A stretch of 64,000 bases of DNA from G965218495 sp965262785 (GTDB taxonomy: Bacteria > Bacteroidota > Rhodothermia > Rhodothermales > Bin80): positions 2,232,001-2,296,000 of the forward strand of contig OZ253559.1 of the NCBI GenBank assembly GCA_965262785.1, in the 5' to 3' direction. The notes beneath the pieces are model-generated. The model was not told the DNA's origin. It did not search any database and saw nothing but the letters and a program-made list of their open reading frames with translations. This document shows positions 1 through 10,168 of the stretch, one piece after another; within the stretch, counting starts at the first letter, position 1, and each line of letters begins with the position of its first letter. Position numbers and translations under genes: made by a program.

Positions 1-1
1 C

Positions 2-292
2 TGGCGCCTGATGGTGCTGACGCTATTGGGGCGAACCGTGCCAGAGTTGGACTCGGAGGTCTTCTTCACGGAGTTGGAGCTTCGTTTTTTGACGAGCTAT
101 GCCAGCCGTGTGAAGCTGCCTCGGCCCGGCACGCTGCAAGAGGCCATCCTGCTGCTGGCGGTACTCGGGGGGTACCAGAATCGCACTCGCGACGGGCCGC
201 CCGGTCACCAGATCATGTGGCGCGGGCTGGAACGATTGGCGCTGGCCACACTGGGATACGAGCTGGGATACGAGGTCCGTGACGCTGAGTAA
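2..292 (+). CDS. IS4/Tn5-like transposase, C-terminal part (cut by window edge)
   Basis: The frame is open from the first bases of the window to the TAA at 290-292, so only the end of the gene is present. The residues GGYQNRTRDGPPGHQIMWRG followed by RLALATLGYELG match the C-terminal dimerisation region of IS4/Tn5-type transposases, which cut and paste their own element. The catalytic DDE residues lie upstream of the window. I could not find the element's right inverted repeat because the left one is not visible for comparison. The family call rests on the C-terminal signature alone. Confidence 0.7.
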   Translation, partial: WRLMVLTLLGRTVPELDSEVFFTELELRFLTSYASRVKLPRPGTLQEAILLLAVLGGYQNRTRDGPPGHQIMWRGLERLALATLGYELGYEVRDAE

Positions 293-685
293 GGGCGGCA
301 CTGCGCTGCGATAACCCGTGGACTGTGATCCTGTCACAAGGCAGGATCCCTATACCCTGCCGGGGCTGTATGTCCACGGTAAGCAAGGCCTCCGCCCGCA
401 AAGCAGGCGTAGACCGCGTTGAGCTGAACGAAGCGTCCCTGCACGACCAAGCCTTGAGTCCACAGCCAAGACCCCTGTGCCACATGGACACACCCCGTGT
501 CGCTCGGCAACGACTGGACATGCTTCTGATACCCTCAAATGCGTAAGTCTGCCAGGTAACTTGGGTAAACGGCAGGGCTAGGGATACCGCCACAGGTGAA
601 CGTTCTGGGTACACTGGCGCGTACGGGGCCATGAATCTTCCGTTGTTACGGGTGGTGCATCTGGGCACACTGCCCCAGCTTGGAC
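293..685. other. Intergenic stretch, no gene seen
   Basis: About 390 bases separate the partial transposase from the next insertion sequence. Short open frames occur on both strands, but none has a recognisable protein or convincing start. It probably holds the right end of the IS4-like element plus old flanking DNA. Confidence 0.5.
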
Positions 686-689
686 TACA

Positions 690-2138
690 GAGCCTTTTGC
701 AAAATTCACTTCAGCCCTTGATTTGGGAGTAGGAGCTTCGTCAAGCCAGTGTGATTCTGCACGTATCAACTTGTTCGACCTTTGCATTGCGGAAGTCTTG
801 CTCGAATGGGGGTGACGAACTGCGCAGGGAGGCATGACACGGCATAGCTGACCCGGCCCGCGCTGATGGCGAGACGGGCCCTACGTGAGGGTACGGGTGC
901 GCTTAGAGCACCAGGCGCATCAACTGGTCGACGGTCAGCGCCAGGATGCCGAACATCAGGTGGCAGTAGACCTTGCTATGCCCGCGTACCCGCACATACC
1001 GTCCGCCGAACTCGTCTTTGAGTCGTCCATTGACCCGCTCCACCGTCGAGCGCTCTCTGAAACGTCTCCTCTCTGGCGTAACGTGTCCGATGCTGCGTTG
1101 CGCCCGCGCCTCGCGCTTTAGCTCCTCATTGCCACGCGGGTTGATATCAATGATCGGCACATGCCCCAGCGATCTGCTATGCTCTCGGATTTCCTTAGCA
1201 TCGTACGCACTGTCCATCAAGTCGTACAGACTTTGTACCCGAGCGGCCGTCATCACTGCCAGCGGGATCGCCACCTGGCTGTCATGGACCGAAGCCGATG
1301 TTAGCGCAGCGCTGATCGGAATCCCCCCGTCAATCACATCCAAGTGCAGCTTGAAGCCGACCCAGCAGTGCCCGTGACCCTTCGAATTGCGTTTGGTCCC
1401 GACATTGCAGTCCTTCGGTAGTTCTTCCAGCATATCATCCAGCTCCATGGAGCGTTGACGCTGCAGGCGGGTAGGGGTTTTCGGTTGTTTGCCGTCGTTG
1501 GCCTTGGGCACAGACCGCTTCGGCTTCTCGCGTGCCGAAATCGCGGTCGCGTCCCGCGAAACGTGCCCGGCCAGATGATCCTCCAGCGCGCACTCCAGCA
1601 GCACTGCGTGCAGCCGCCCCGGCAGGTCACTGTTGGCAAATTCCGCGAACGCCCGCGAAAACGACGATTCGCTCGGTACCATGTACGACCACTCCCAGCC
1701 GCATAGCTGGTGCAGTACCGGATCGCTCTTTAGTCGCTCCACCAACGCCCGCGTGGTCGGGATATCGAATACGGACTTAGCCAAAAAAGCCCGCGCCAGC
1801 GCAGCCCGGTCCGCCTTCGGACGGCCTGGACCCTTGGACTCGCACCCCGACAACAGCTCCTCCACGCGCACTAATTCCACCACAGAAACGAATCGTCTGT
1901 GCTGTTCACTGAGCTCGCCAATAGTGAGCTCCAGCAATGGAAACAATCTGAGCTGGAATGTGGACCAGTACCTGGATAACTCTGATCGCAATCGCATCTG
2001 CACGTTTATTGTATACATTTATGATTCTCACGTGTTCAAGTATACGACTCACGACGCACTTAATCCGCATTATTCTCACCCACGCCCTAACTTTCTACGC
2101 CCGGTTTCGCGCTCTCAGCCTATTTTTGCAAAAGGCTC
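690..2138 (-). mobile_element. IS5/IS1182-like insertion sequence
   Basis: The element is bounded by a perfect 16-base inverted repeat, agagccttttgcaaaa at 689-704 and its complement at 2124-2139. The tetranucleotide TACA is found directly outside each end (686-689 and 2139-2142), which fits a 4-bp target duplication; because the repeat and duplication overlap by a base, the exact tip is uncertain by one position. One intact DDE transposase gene lies inside on the minus strand. The intact frame and ends suggest a recent insertion. Its target is featureless intergenic DNA upstream of the SusC gene. Confidence 0.85.
903..2018 (-). CDS. IS5/IS1182-family DDE transposase
   Basis: This is a 371-residue transposase that would excise and insert the surrounding element. 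The N-terminal part (about 25-130) resembles the InsH-type DUF772 domain. Candidate catalytic positions are the Asp in SRDATAISARE (about 155), the Asp in DLMDSAYDA (about 267) and the Glu in ERSTVERVNGRLKDEFG near residue 330. The frame has no break and sits neatly between the inverted repeats. Assignment to IS5 rather than IS1182 is not certain, because the two share this fold. A slightly later start is possible at MRLRSELS, since the first residues match no familiar motif. Confidence 0.85.
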   Translation of the reverse strand: MYTINVQMRLRSELSRYWSTFQLRLFPLLELTIGELSEQHRRFVSVVELVRVEELLSGCESKGPGRPKADRAALARAFLAKSVFDIPTTRALVERLKSDPVLHQLCGWEWSYMVPSESSFSRAFAEFANSDLPGRLHAVLLECALEDHLAGHVSRDATAISAREKPKRSVPKANDGKQPKTPTRLQRQRSMELDDMLEELPKDCNVGTKRNSKGHGHCWVGFKLHLDVIDGGIPISAALTSASVHDSQVAIPLAVMTAARVQSLYDLMDSAYDAKEIREHSRSLGHVPIIDINPRGNEELKREARAQRSIGHVTPERRRFRERSTVERVNGRLKDEFGGRYVRVRGHSKVYCHLMFGILALTVDQLMRLVL

Positions 2139-2142
2139 TACA

Positions 2143-2648
2143 GGCAATTGCGGGTCCAAGCAAGCGTCCTTTGTGATACGTGGAGGCATGGCCCCGTTGC
2201 CAGGCGGGGCATGCGAGCTACTCGGCACCGGGGTAGAGCGGGAAGCGTACTCATGCAGTGCACCGACAGGCAGGTGCGGGCTTCTTTTTGCCCCGTTGGC
2301 CAATGCGGCTCAACTTCAGAATGAAACCATGATGAGGTTCATTGTACTTGCGGTGATCAAGAGGATTGGCCACCCATACGCAGTCGGATTCACAAGTAGT
2401 TACGTGTACTTCCGCGGAATAAATTGGAACCAAACCTACCCAGCTTCATACCATGGGCGCTCTGCCTGCAGAGTAGACCGCCACTATTGCAATGCGCGCA
2501 TGTTGGGCGCGTAAGTCGAGTATGGCATAGAGGGCTCGGGAGAAGAGTTGAGTTCGACTACCTCATTAATCTCTATCCGGTGCCAGTCGGCGGTAGCGCT
2601 GATGCCGGCTTAGCCTCAATTGTACAACTTAAATTAGAATGGAGTCTT
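2143..2648. other. Upstream region of the SusC gene
   Basis: About 500 bases lie between the insertion sequence and the SusC start. The SusC frame stays open upstream to 2424, but that extension carries no domain and would place the signal peptide internally, so I treat it as noncoding. It presumably contains the susCD promoter; I see no clear Bacteroidota promoter or binding site. The insertion at 690-2138 may have separated the operon from a former upstream regulator. Confidence 0.4.
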
Positions 2649-5600
2649 ATGAGACAGCGAGAGAAATGGGATGAGCTGTTAGCATCCTGGCGAATGGTTC
2701 TGTTGCCTCTGGTGATGCTGCTCGGAGTATCTGCGGCACAGGCGCAGGTGCATACTGTGGTGGGAACGGTTGTCGGTGCCGTAGATAACCTGCCCCTCAT
2801 CGGCGTGAACGTTGTGGAGATGGGCACGCTAAACGGCACTGCTTCAGACGTTGACGGAACGTATGTGCTGGCCGTATCTGGTCCTAATGCATCTTTGGTC
2901 TTCACCTATGTCGGGTATGTGTCGCAGACCGTGCCGATAGATGAGCAGGTCGAGATAAACGTAGCTTTGGCCGAGGATACGCGCCTGTTGGAAGAGGTGG
3001 TTGTGACGGCTGGTGGCATTGAGCGCAAAGAGCGCGCACTGGGCTACTCGGTCGGCGAGGTGAGCGGTGAAGATCTTCGTGAATCACGGGAGATCAACAT
3101 TGCCAATTCCCTTGCCGGCAAAATTGCAGGCGTTCAGGTCACGAAGCCTGCTACGGGGCCAGCAGGCTCTAGCCGTGTGATAATCCGTGGCGTCTCGTCC
3201 CTGGGAGAAGACAGCCAGCCGCTATACGTAGTCGATGGCGTTCCGATTGACAACACTACGCTTGGCACCGCAGGCATGTGGGGTGGCAGCGATGGTGGCG
3301 ACGGCATCTCGTCCATGAACCCTGACGACATAGAGAACATCTCGGTCCTGAAAGGGCCGTCTGCTGCCGCGCTTTACGGGACGCGTGCCAAGAACGGCGT
3401 GGTGCTGATCACAACCAAGAAGGCCACGCCAGGATTGGGATTGGGCGTCGAATTCAGCAGCAACACCACTTTTGAAGAGGTGCTCGTCAAAACCGACTGG
3501 CAGGACGTATATGGCCAGGGAACGCGTGGCGAGAAACCCTCTTCGGCAGAAGACGCGCTCAGGACGGCCGACTTTTCATGGGGTTCGGCCTTGGATGGGG
3601 CTCCAGTCGTGAGCTGGGATGGCACGATGCAGCCATATTCAAAGGCGGCCGATGCCGTCAGGAGTTTTTACAACACCGGGGTGACATCCGTAAACAGCCT
3701 GGCGCTAACCACCGCAACGCAGACTTCTTCTCTGCGCATGGGGTTCTCGCATCTTAACAACGAAGGCATCAGTCCCAATTCTGGCGTCGTTCGCACCTCC
3801 TTTTCCATCCGAGGCACATCGGACTTTGGCTCGCGCCTGAGTGCAGACGCAAAGCTCAACTTTGTGCGGGAAGTGGTAAACAACAGGCCCCGCCTGTCGG
3901 ACTCGCCCGGCAACGCAAACTATACTGTCTATCAGTTGGCCCCCAACGTAGACGTCACGACCCTTGAGTGTCCACCGGAGAATGAGGCCTGCACGGAACC
4001 AGGCACGGACGTCGATGGGCAAGAGCTGCACCGCGGCCTCTTCGACAACATCTACCAGCAGAATCCCTACTGGGCAGCGAATCAGTTTACCAATGCGGAC
4101 GAAGACCGGCGAATTATGGGCTTTGCTGCGCTGACGTACCAGTTCGCGGACTGGATATCGCTGATGGGCCGTGTAGGCGGTGACACGTATACGACTCGCA
4201 GAACCGGCATCACGCCTTGGGGCACGGCCTACAGCAGACTGGGCGGCCAATCCGAAACCGAATACCGGATCACCGAAGTCAACACGGACTTCCTGCTGAA
4301 CATGGCGCGGGAGTTCACACCAGATTTCGGAGTTCAGGCCACCTTTGGTGGAAACATGCTCTTCCGTGAGCGCGAGAATTTGACGCTGAGCGGTGGTGGC
4401 GGATTCAACGTGCCGGGTCTTGAAGTGGTGACCAACCAAAACACCCGATCGCACGGCTATGGGATCAGCGAGAAGCAGATCAACTCGCTATTCGGGTCAG
4501 CTGAGTTTTCCTACGCGGACTACCTATTCATCACACTGACGGCACGGAATGACTGGTCAAGTACACTACCAGTCGACAACAATTCGTACTTCTACCCGTC
4601 CATCAGCGGCAGCTTTGTCTTTTCAGATGCCATTGATGTGCCTTCATGGCTAAGCTTTGGAAAGCTCCGGGCATCGTGGGCAGAAGTCGGCGGAGACACG
4701 AATCCATACAGCTTGGCCCTGACGTATGCGCTGTACGGCAGCCATCTTGGCCAGCCGCGGGGCGGCGTTGCCCAAGGCCGGATTCCGTTGGCCAGCCTGA
4801 AGCCATCGGCCAGCATTGGCATTGAAGGTGGATTCGATATCCGGTTCATGGAAAACCGCTTTGGAGTTGACTTCACATACTACACCCAGAGCGCTATCAA
4901 CCAGATCCTTTCCACAACGATTTCAAGCGCCTCTGGCTTCGGTAGCCAAACGATTAATGCCGGCGAAATCAAAAACTCCGGTATTGAGATTCTGCTCTCG
5001 ACGACACCATATAGAACCGGTGACTTGCGCTGGGACTTTGACATCAACGTGTCTCGTAACAAGAATGAGGTGGTGGACCTTGTTGAAGGCCAAACCTCGC
5101 TGACGTTGGCCGAAAGCCGCCACCGTGGCAACTTCGTCACAGCGGAGGTTGGAGAGGCCTACGGGAGCATTAAGGGACGCAAATACTTGCGGCAGAATGT
5201 ACCTTCGGGTGGCTCTGACTGTGACGCAACGGGTCCCATTGTGCATGATGCGGACGGACTACCGATGCGTACTGGGGATTTGTGCATCGTGGGGAACGGT
5301 ACGCCCGACTTCATTGGCGGCATCGGAAACTCGCTTCGCTGGCGCAATGTGAGTCTGAGCATGCTCTTTGACATGCGTTTTGGTGGAGACATCTTCTCGG
5401 TCACCAACAGCGCTGCGTATGACAACGGTCTGCACAAGAACACGTTGCAGGGCCGCGAGGAGAAAGGAGGCATGGTGGGTGAGGGAGTGGACCAGGAAGG
5501 CAATCCCAACGCCGTACAGGCAGATCCACAGGACTACTGGGGACGGATTGGCGGCGGATTTATCGCTGAGGAGTTCGTCTATGACGCGAGCTTTGTCAAA

Positions 5601-5831
5601 CTGCGGGAGCTTCAGATAAGCTATCGTTTACCGCCCAACGTCCTTGCCCGTACGCCCATTAAAGTAGCTACGATTTCTCTAGTGGGTAGAAACCTCTGGC
5701 TGATCTACAGCAAGGTCGACAACCTCGATCCTGAATCCATCTTCAACAATACCCAGAGCGGTATTGGACTGGAGCACAGTGGCGTCCCGCAGGTACGCAG
5801 CATTGGAGTCAATCTGAACGTGCGCCTGTAG
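2649..5831 (+). CDS. SusC/RagA-type TonB-dependent outer-membrane transporter
   Basis: About 1060 residues. The start at 2649 is chosen because GGAG lies five bases upstream and the next residues form a signal peptide ending in VSAAQAQ. A carboxypeptidase-regulatory-like domain follows (about 30-110), then a SusC-type plug with IANSLAGKIAGVQV and SRVIIRGVSSLG, then a long beta-barrel to the C-terminus. Such proteins import glycans, peptides or other large nutrients across the outer membrane using TonB energy and a SusD lid. The SusD partner starts 44 bases downstream, so the two form an operon. The substrate cannot be read from the sequence; no glycoside hydrolase, peptidase or sensor gene is nearby to suggest one. 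Confidence 0.95.
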   Translation: MRQREKWDELLASWRMVLLPLVMLLGVSAAQAQVHTVVGTVVGAVDNLPLIGVNVVEMGTLNGTASDVDGTYVLAVSGPNASLVFTYVGYVSQTVPIDEQVEINVALAEDTRLLEEVVVTAGGIERKERALGYSVGEVSGEDLRESREINIANSLAGKIAGVQVTKPATGPAGSSRVIIRGVSSLGEDSQPLYVVDGVPIDNTTLGTAGMWGGSDGGDGISSMNPDDIENISVLKGPSAAALYGTRAKNGVVLITTKKATPGLGLGVEFSSNTTFEEVLVKTDWQDVYGQGTRGEKPSSAEDALRTADFSWGSALDGAPVVSWDGTMQPYSKAADAVRSFYNTGVTSVNSLALTTATQTSSLRMGFSHLNNEGISPNSGVVRTSFSIRGTSDFGSRLSADAKLNFVREVVNNRPRLSDSPGNANYTVYQLAPNVDVTTLECPPENEACTEPGTDVDGQELHRGLFDNIYQQNPYWAANQFTNADEDRRIMGFAALTYQFADWISLMGRVGGDTYTTRRTGITPWGTAYSRLGGQSETEYRITEVNTDFLLNMAREFTPDFGVQATFGGNMLFRERENLTLSGGGGFNVPGLEVVTNQNTRSHGYGISEKQINSLFGSAEFSYADYLFITLTARNDWSSTLPVDNNSYFYPSISGSFVFSDAIDVPSWLSFGKLRASWAEVGGDTNPYSLALTYALYGSHLGQPRGGVAQGRIPLASLKPSASIGIEGGFDIRFMENRFGVDFTYYTQSAINQILSTTISSASGFGSQTINAGEIKNSGIEILLSTTPYRTGDLRWDFDINVSRNKNEVVDLVEGQTSLTLAESRHRGNFVTAEVGEAYGSIKGRKYLRQNVPSGGSDCDATGPIVHDADGLPMRTGDLCIVGNGTPDFIGGIGNSLRWRNVSLSMLFDMRFGGDIFSVTNSAAYDNGLHKNTLQGREEKGGMVGEGVDQEGNPNAVQADPQDYWGRIGGGFIAEEFVYDASFVKLRELQISYRLPPNVLARTPIKVATISLVGRNLWLIYSKVDNLDPESIFNNTQSGIGLEHSGVPQVRSIGVNLNVRL

Positions 5832-5875
5832 CGCAACCAAGGTGCGACATCCATAATCCCAAAACCGAATAACTC

Positions 5876-7405
5876 ATGAACACGACGAAGAAATTACTGG
5901 GATGCGCTGCGCTGGCATTGTGCCTGCTGGCGCTTCCCTCCTGCGATGCAGGCTATGAAGAACTCAACGTCAACCCGACTCAGGCGTCGCAGATAAATCC
6001 TAACTTTAAGATCACCAACATACAGGTGCAGATTTCAGGGCAGCGCTACGAAAACTGGCGTACGAACCTGATCTACAGCTCGGTGATGATCCAGCACTTT
6101 GCTACTCTCCCAGGCTACTGGGCCGGAGACAAATACGGCTATATAGCCTCGTATTCGGCAGCCATGTGGGACCGTTACTACCCGAATATTTCCAGGCAGA
6201 TTGAGGATCTTCTGGTCCAGTGCTCCCAAGATTCCAACATGGCCAACATCTGCCACATAACCGAGGTTCTGCGGGTGATCATGTATCATCGGCTCACGGA
6301 CCTTTATGGCGATGTGCCATACTCCGAAGCCGGTAAGGGATTTTTGGAGGGCATCACGAAGCCTAAGTATGACCGCCAGCAGGATATCTACGCCGACATG
6401 CTGGCAAAGCTGGAAGCTGCGGGTACGGGCCTCGATGCTTCTTCGTCTTCCGCTGGGGCCGGTGACGTCATGTACCAGGGCGATGTGGAAAAGTGGCGTA
6501 ACCTAACTTATTCGCTAATGCTGCGCCTCGGTATGCGGATGGTGAACGTGGATCCGGGAGCTGCACAAAGCTGGGTCCAGAAAGCCATCGCGGGTGGCAC
6601 AATGGAAAGCAATGCCGATATCGCGTATGTCCCGCACAATGATCCCACAGGCTGGCGCAACGGCAATGGCCAGGTGTTCTCTGCCGATGGAAGCCCCCGG
6701 CTATCGAAGACCTTTGTGGACTGGATGGTGGCCAGTGGAGATCCGCGGTTGCACGTCTATGGCGTAACTCCGGTCGCGGGCGCGGACCCCGTGGGGATGC
6801 CTAATGGCAAGGTCGCCGGCGGCTCCGATGCCAACCATGGCATAGAGAATGATGCGAGCTGGGTTTCCTGCGACACCGGTGCCACACCCTGTGGCATGGA
6901 TGTATATATGGTGCCAAATGCGTTCATCAAGGGGCAGGACGACCCGATGTTTTTCATGACGTATGCTGAGGTTGAGTTTCTGAAGGCGGAAGCTGCCATT
7001 CGCGGCTGGTACTCGGGGGATGCTGCTACGCACTACGAAAACGGCGTGCGTGCGGCGATGGAGTATCTCGTCATGTACGACGCGAGTGCAGCGATACCGG
7101 CGGCGGACATTGACGCATATCTCGCGGCCAACCCGTATGATCCGGCCACCGGCATGGAGCAGGTCAACACGCAGCTCTGGGCGGCCGTGCTCTTGAATGA
7201 GTATGAGGCCTTTGCCAACTGGCGGCGCACTGGCTATCCCGTCTTGACGCCGGTCGACTATCCCGGCAATGTCACAGGGGGCACGATTCCGCGTCGCCTT
7301 CGCTATCGTGAGGCGGAGCAGGTATCGAATCCTGAGGCGTACAGCGCTGCGATCGCAAACCAGGGACCGGACGAGCTAACCACTCGCGTCTGGTGGGACA
7401 ACTAA
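5876..7405 (+). CDS. SusD/RagB-family nutrient-binding lipoprotein
   Basis: A 509-residue lipoprotein with an N-terminal signal ending in the lipobox LPSC (Cys23), so it is anchored to the outer membrane and probably exposed at the surface. The rest resembles the SusD-like-2 family: a helical start with ELNVNPTQ, the region YHRLTDLYGDVPYSEA near residue 140, and a C-terminal segment with LWAAVLLNEYEAFANWRRTGYP. Its role is to bind the nutrient and close over the preceding SusC barrel. Order and spacing are as expected for a susCD operon, and a strong hairpin follows the stop codon. Substrate unknown. Confidence 0.93.
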   Translation: MNTTKKLLGCAALALCLLALPSCDAGYEELNVNPTQASQINPNFKITNIQVQISGQRYENWRTNLIYSSVMIQHFATLPGYWAGDKYGYIASYSAAMWDRYYPNISRQIEDLLVQCSQDSNMANICHITEVLRVIMYHRLTDLYGDVPYSEAGKGFLEGITKPKYDRQQDIYADMLAKLEAAGTGLDASSSSAGAGDVMYQGDVEKWRNLTYSLMLRLGMRMVNVDPGAAQSWVQKAIAGGTMESNADIAYVPHNDPTGWRNGNGQVFSADGSPRLSKTFVDWMVASGDPRLHVYGVTPVAGADPVGMPNGKVAGGSDANHGIENDASWVSCDTGATPCGMDVYMVPNAFIKGQDDPMFFMTYAEVEFLKAEAAIRGWYSGDAATHYENGVRAAMEYLVMYDASAAIPAADIDAYLAANPYDPATGMEQVNTQLWAAVLLNEYEAFANWRRTGYPVLTPVDYPGNVTGGTIPRRLRYREAEQVSNPEAYSAAIANQGPDELTTRVWWDN

Positions 7406-7434
7406 GTAGTACCCCAAGCTACTTAGTGGTTCGA

Positions 7435-7462
7435 GGGCGCCTGCAGACGCAGGCGCCCTTTG
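7435..7462 (+). terminator. Rho-independent terminator after susCD
   Basis: A perfect 10-bp stem (gggcgcctgc at 7435-7444 with gcaggcgccc at 7449-7458) with the loop agac is followed by a short T-rich run. It lies 30 bases after the SusD stop and probably ends the susCD transcript. Confidence 0.85.
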
Positions 7463-8303
7463 CCTTTTGTGTCTCCAGATGGGCCGCCGCGTTTGGGTGC
7501 CAAGCCTACATGCCTGTTGCTGTGCGGTGGTCGCTAGCGGGTGAAACTCTGCTTCGCTAAGCCTTCGGTCGCAGCCTCAAGCTGTGCAGATGATAAGTGG
7601 CTGCAGCTGCCTCTTTGTGGCGATTTGGCCGCCCCTGTGCTGGCAGAGCTGTGTCCCATACTCTGTCGCGCGCAAGAAGCCAGATGGCATTGCAATCGCC
7701 AATGGACAGGCGAAGTGGATCCTGTCTGAATGCCTCGCACTATTGCCATGCAGAGTAGAGCGTTGCGGTTTGAAGACTCCCAAAGCGCGAAGGTTGAGCA
7801 TACACATGATTCGTCAACGCGAACGGTTACGTTTGGGCACGTCGCGTGTGACTCGAAATCCGACTGGTCCGCTACTCGCTCCACCGGGCGAAGAGCTCAT
7901 AGCCGGCAGTGCCAGCGGCCCTGGGCCAGCCTACCGAGCATGCCGGAATTTGCGCTGAGAGGAAATACAAGAGACGCCGCTCTAGCCAATATGCACCAAC
8001 ACTCTTCGACTGAGGCGCAGCAACAAGACCCGGAAGGTGATGAATCTTGAATTCTTGTCAGAAGCGCCGATGACTGTATACCTTCAACTACTTAATTCGA
8101 CGGCATATAATTAATGTATCCCTTTAAGTCAGGGATACCTTTACCTATTCTGTCAGAGCATAGTTAGATGAACATAATGTTGCCGATAAAGCGAGAAGAG
8201 GTGCCGACGTGTTACAAATACCAGGCTGCGGCAGAGTCCTTAAAACGGTACCCGAGCTGCAGAAGCGCCGAGGGAGTCAAAGCCCAACTCTGTTCGGCGC
8301 AAA
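7463..8303. other. Long intergenic region, no gene recognised
   Basis: About 840 bases. Several small frames occur on both strands (for instance 7584-7958 and 7730-8050), but they overlap one another, lack good starts and show no known motif. An 8-bp inverted repeat with a 7-base loop (8116-8123 with 8131-8138) lies in the AT-rich part and could end transcription from the minus-strand gene at 8304. The rest may be a decayed gene. Confidence 0.5.
8116..8138. terminator. Possible terminator hairpin
   Basis: The arms gtatccct and agggatac are perfectly complementary around a 7-base loop. The stem lies about 165 bases beyond the stop of the minus-strand GWxTD gene and next to AT-rich DNA, but no clean T tract is present. 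Confidence 0.3.
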
Positions 8304-10061
8304 CTAATAGACCGTGAAGTTGAATCGGATTGCGCGCTGACTGGACTGCCCTGAAATCTCATCGGTAACACGCACTGTGATAACTAGTGGCCCGCTTGCA
8401 TCCCATGAACTAAGGTCCAGGCTGACATGCTCTCGGGCAGTGCGCGTTGGCGCACTATGGCTGGAACCCACGGTGATAGGAGCGTGACTTGGGTCATCTG
8501 CGTTCTCTACGCGGTAGTCCACGGAGTAGTGCACCATGTCGTCTTCCCCGTAAGCCAGATGGTATACCTCAAAGTAAAGCGCCACGGGAGTCTGGTGCGA
8601 AAGGTCTTCGTATGGATAGAATGAAGCGTCGTCAAACGGGCCCCCCGCCGGTACCATTAGTGACTGGATGTCGCTCATCTCAAGGCGGGACGGATCGGCA
8701 TGCAGGGCCTTAAGGGAATCCAGCGTTCGCGTACCGATCTTCAGCGTGGCGCCTGCACTGATGCTGCTATCGTCTTCGAATTTAGCCCAACGCTGCTCCC
8801 ACTGGACAGCAAGGTGGGTCAGTGGCTCTGTGCTTACAGTTGTCCAAGACTGTGCGCGCAAGTTGTTGCCGAGCGTCGTTGACACCGAATAGTGCCGCGT
8901 ATCAATTTCCTGCGTCTTGAATCTGGCGTCCCTTTTTGATACCGAAAAAGTGACTAGGTAACGTGCGGTGGGCCTATGTCCCTCGCGTTCGAGCCGCCGC
9001 AACAGGCTTCGGCTCGGCGCAAGGGCGTCGCTGGAAAGGCCCCAGTACAGCTCTATGCGAGTCTGGCCCTCGGGCTCCAAAAAGCGTGCCCACCGTAGGG
9101 CAGGCGCAAGGTATTCGGCACCGCCCAACGTGTTGGTGAATGCTGTCGGTACGATTTGGTTACGATTACGGTCATAAAAGTCTTCGTCCAGGCGCATCTT
9201 GTCCACCAGGCGGCGCACAAACTGGTAGGCGCTGTTGGTGCTGCCACTGTACCCGGGAACGTTGAGATAGCCGTTTAAAGCATCGTAGGTAGTCCCGTAG
9301 TGCGGGTGAGCAAGAGCAAGCTGCGCAAAAATCTCTTCTAGAATGGGCAAAAGTAGTCCTATGCGCCGGCGACTCGCTACAAGCTCGCGCGGAATCAGAT
9401 CTTCTGCGGTAGCAATTCTATATGGCTTGCGACGCGAGGTACGCACAAATAGGTAGTGTGCTTCCTTGTCTATTTGCCGGTAAACCCAGAAGTCATTGTC
9501 GGGAAGACGCGCCGAATAGGGATTCAGCCAAACCCCGGCAGACACGATCTTGATCTCTTTGCTGCGAGCGGGTGCGCCAAGCCGAACATAGATTTCCCCG
9601 CGATCATCAAAGCCCCGCTCATCGTCTTCGTGCGCATAGTGCTCCAGGGCGAAGGCTATTCGGGTGAGGTGCTCCTGCAGCCGTTCGTTGAATGTGGAAT
9701 AAGGAAGAGGATCCTGACGGTGCCACCAGCTGACCAGCACTTCAATGTCGCCACCACTACCCGACAGGAGGCGGTCAAGCTCTGGCCGCGCAGGGTCGTC
9801 CGCTGCCATAACCATCCCCATATATCGAAGGTGCCGACGCGCGATATGCCGATCTTCGGTGTCAGCAGCCGCAGGAATTGCACGAAGAAGTTCCAAGTAT
9901 TGCTCTGCGGCGTAAGGGTATGCCGCAAACTGCATGTTGGAGAATACCCCGATTATGTGCCGATTCAGCGTTTGAATGCTAAGCGCAGGCGTGTCTGCGG
10001 GCTGGGAGTACGCCCAGAAAGGCAGGGCGCAAAAGAGTGCTACTAGCCCTAGGCGTCGCAT
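8304..10061 (-). CDS. GWxTD-domain-like exported protein
   Basis: 585 residues with a clear signal peptide (MRRLGLVALFCALPFWAYSQ), so it is exported. The middle section (about 150-220) contains DDRGEIYVRLGAPARSKEI followed by a WVYRQI segment, the pattern of the GWxTD domain, which occurs in exported proteins of Bacteroidota and relatives; its biochemical role is not known. The C-terminal 150 residues look beta-rich (YSVDYRVENADDPSHAPITV, ending RAIRFNFTVY), as in other GWxTD proteins. It is divergent from the VCBS gene at 10169, with which it shares a roughly 110-bp promoter region. Another exported beta-rich protein cannot be excluded. Confidence 0.65.
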   Translation of the reverse strand: MRRLGLVALFCALPFWAYSQPADTPALSIQTLNRHIIGVFSNMQFAAYPYAAEQYLELLRAIPAAADTEDRHIARRHLRYMGMVMAADDPARPELDRLLSGSGGDIEVLVSWWHRQDPLPYSTFNERLQEHLTRIAFALEHYAHEDDERGFDDRGEIYVRLGAPARSKEIKIVSAGVWLNPYSARLPDNDFWVYRQIDKEAHYLFVRTSRRKPYRIATAEDLIPRELVASRRRIGLLLPILEEIFAQLALAHPHYGTTYDALNGYLNVPGYSGSTNSAYQFVRRLVDKMRLDEDFYDRNRNQIVPTAFTNTLGGAEYLAPALRWARFLEPEGQTRIELYWGLSSDALAPSRSLLRRLEREGHRPTARYLVTFSVSKRDARFKTQEIDTRHYSVSTTLGNNLRAQSWTTVSTEPLTHLAVQWEQRWAKFEDDSSISAGATLKIGTRTLDSLKALHADPSRLEMSDIQSLMVPAGGPFDDASFYPYEDLSHQTPVALYFEVYHLAYGEDDMVHYSVDYRVENADDPSHAPITVGSSHSAPTRTAREHVSLDLSSWDASGPLVITVRVTDEISGQSSQRAIRFNFTVY

Positions 10062-10168
10062 AGTCCGTGTGAATTATGAACCCTTACGCAGTCTTATTGG
10101 TACGCGCGCATCCAAGAACAGGTCGCTGATCTATCAAGCTTACGCATTTGAGTGCACGAAGGCGCCAA

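Noticed and set aside
2424..2648. 75-codon N-terminal extension of the SusC frame
   Set aside because: It would put the signal peptide inside the protein, and a ribosome-binding site precedes the internal ATG at 2649.
3705..4454. 249-residue minus-strand frame
   Set aside because: It lies wholly antisense to the SusC barrel and shows no motif.
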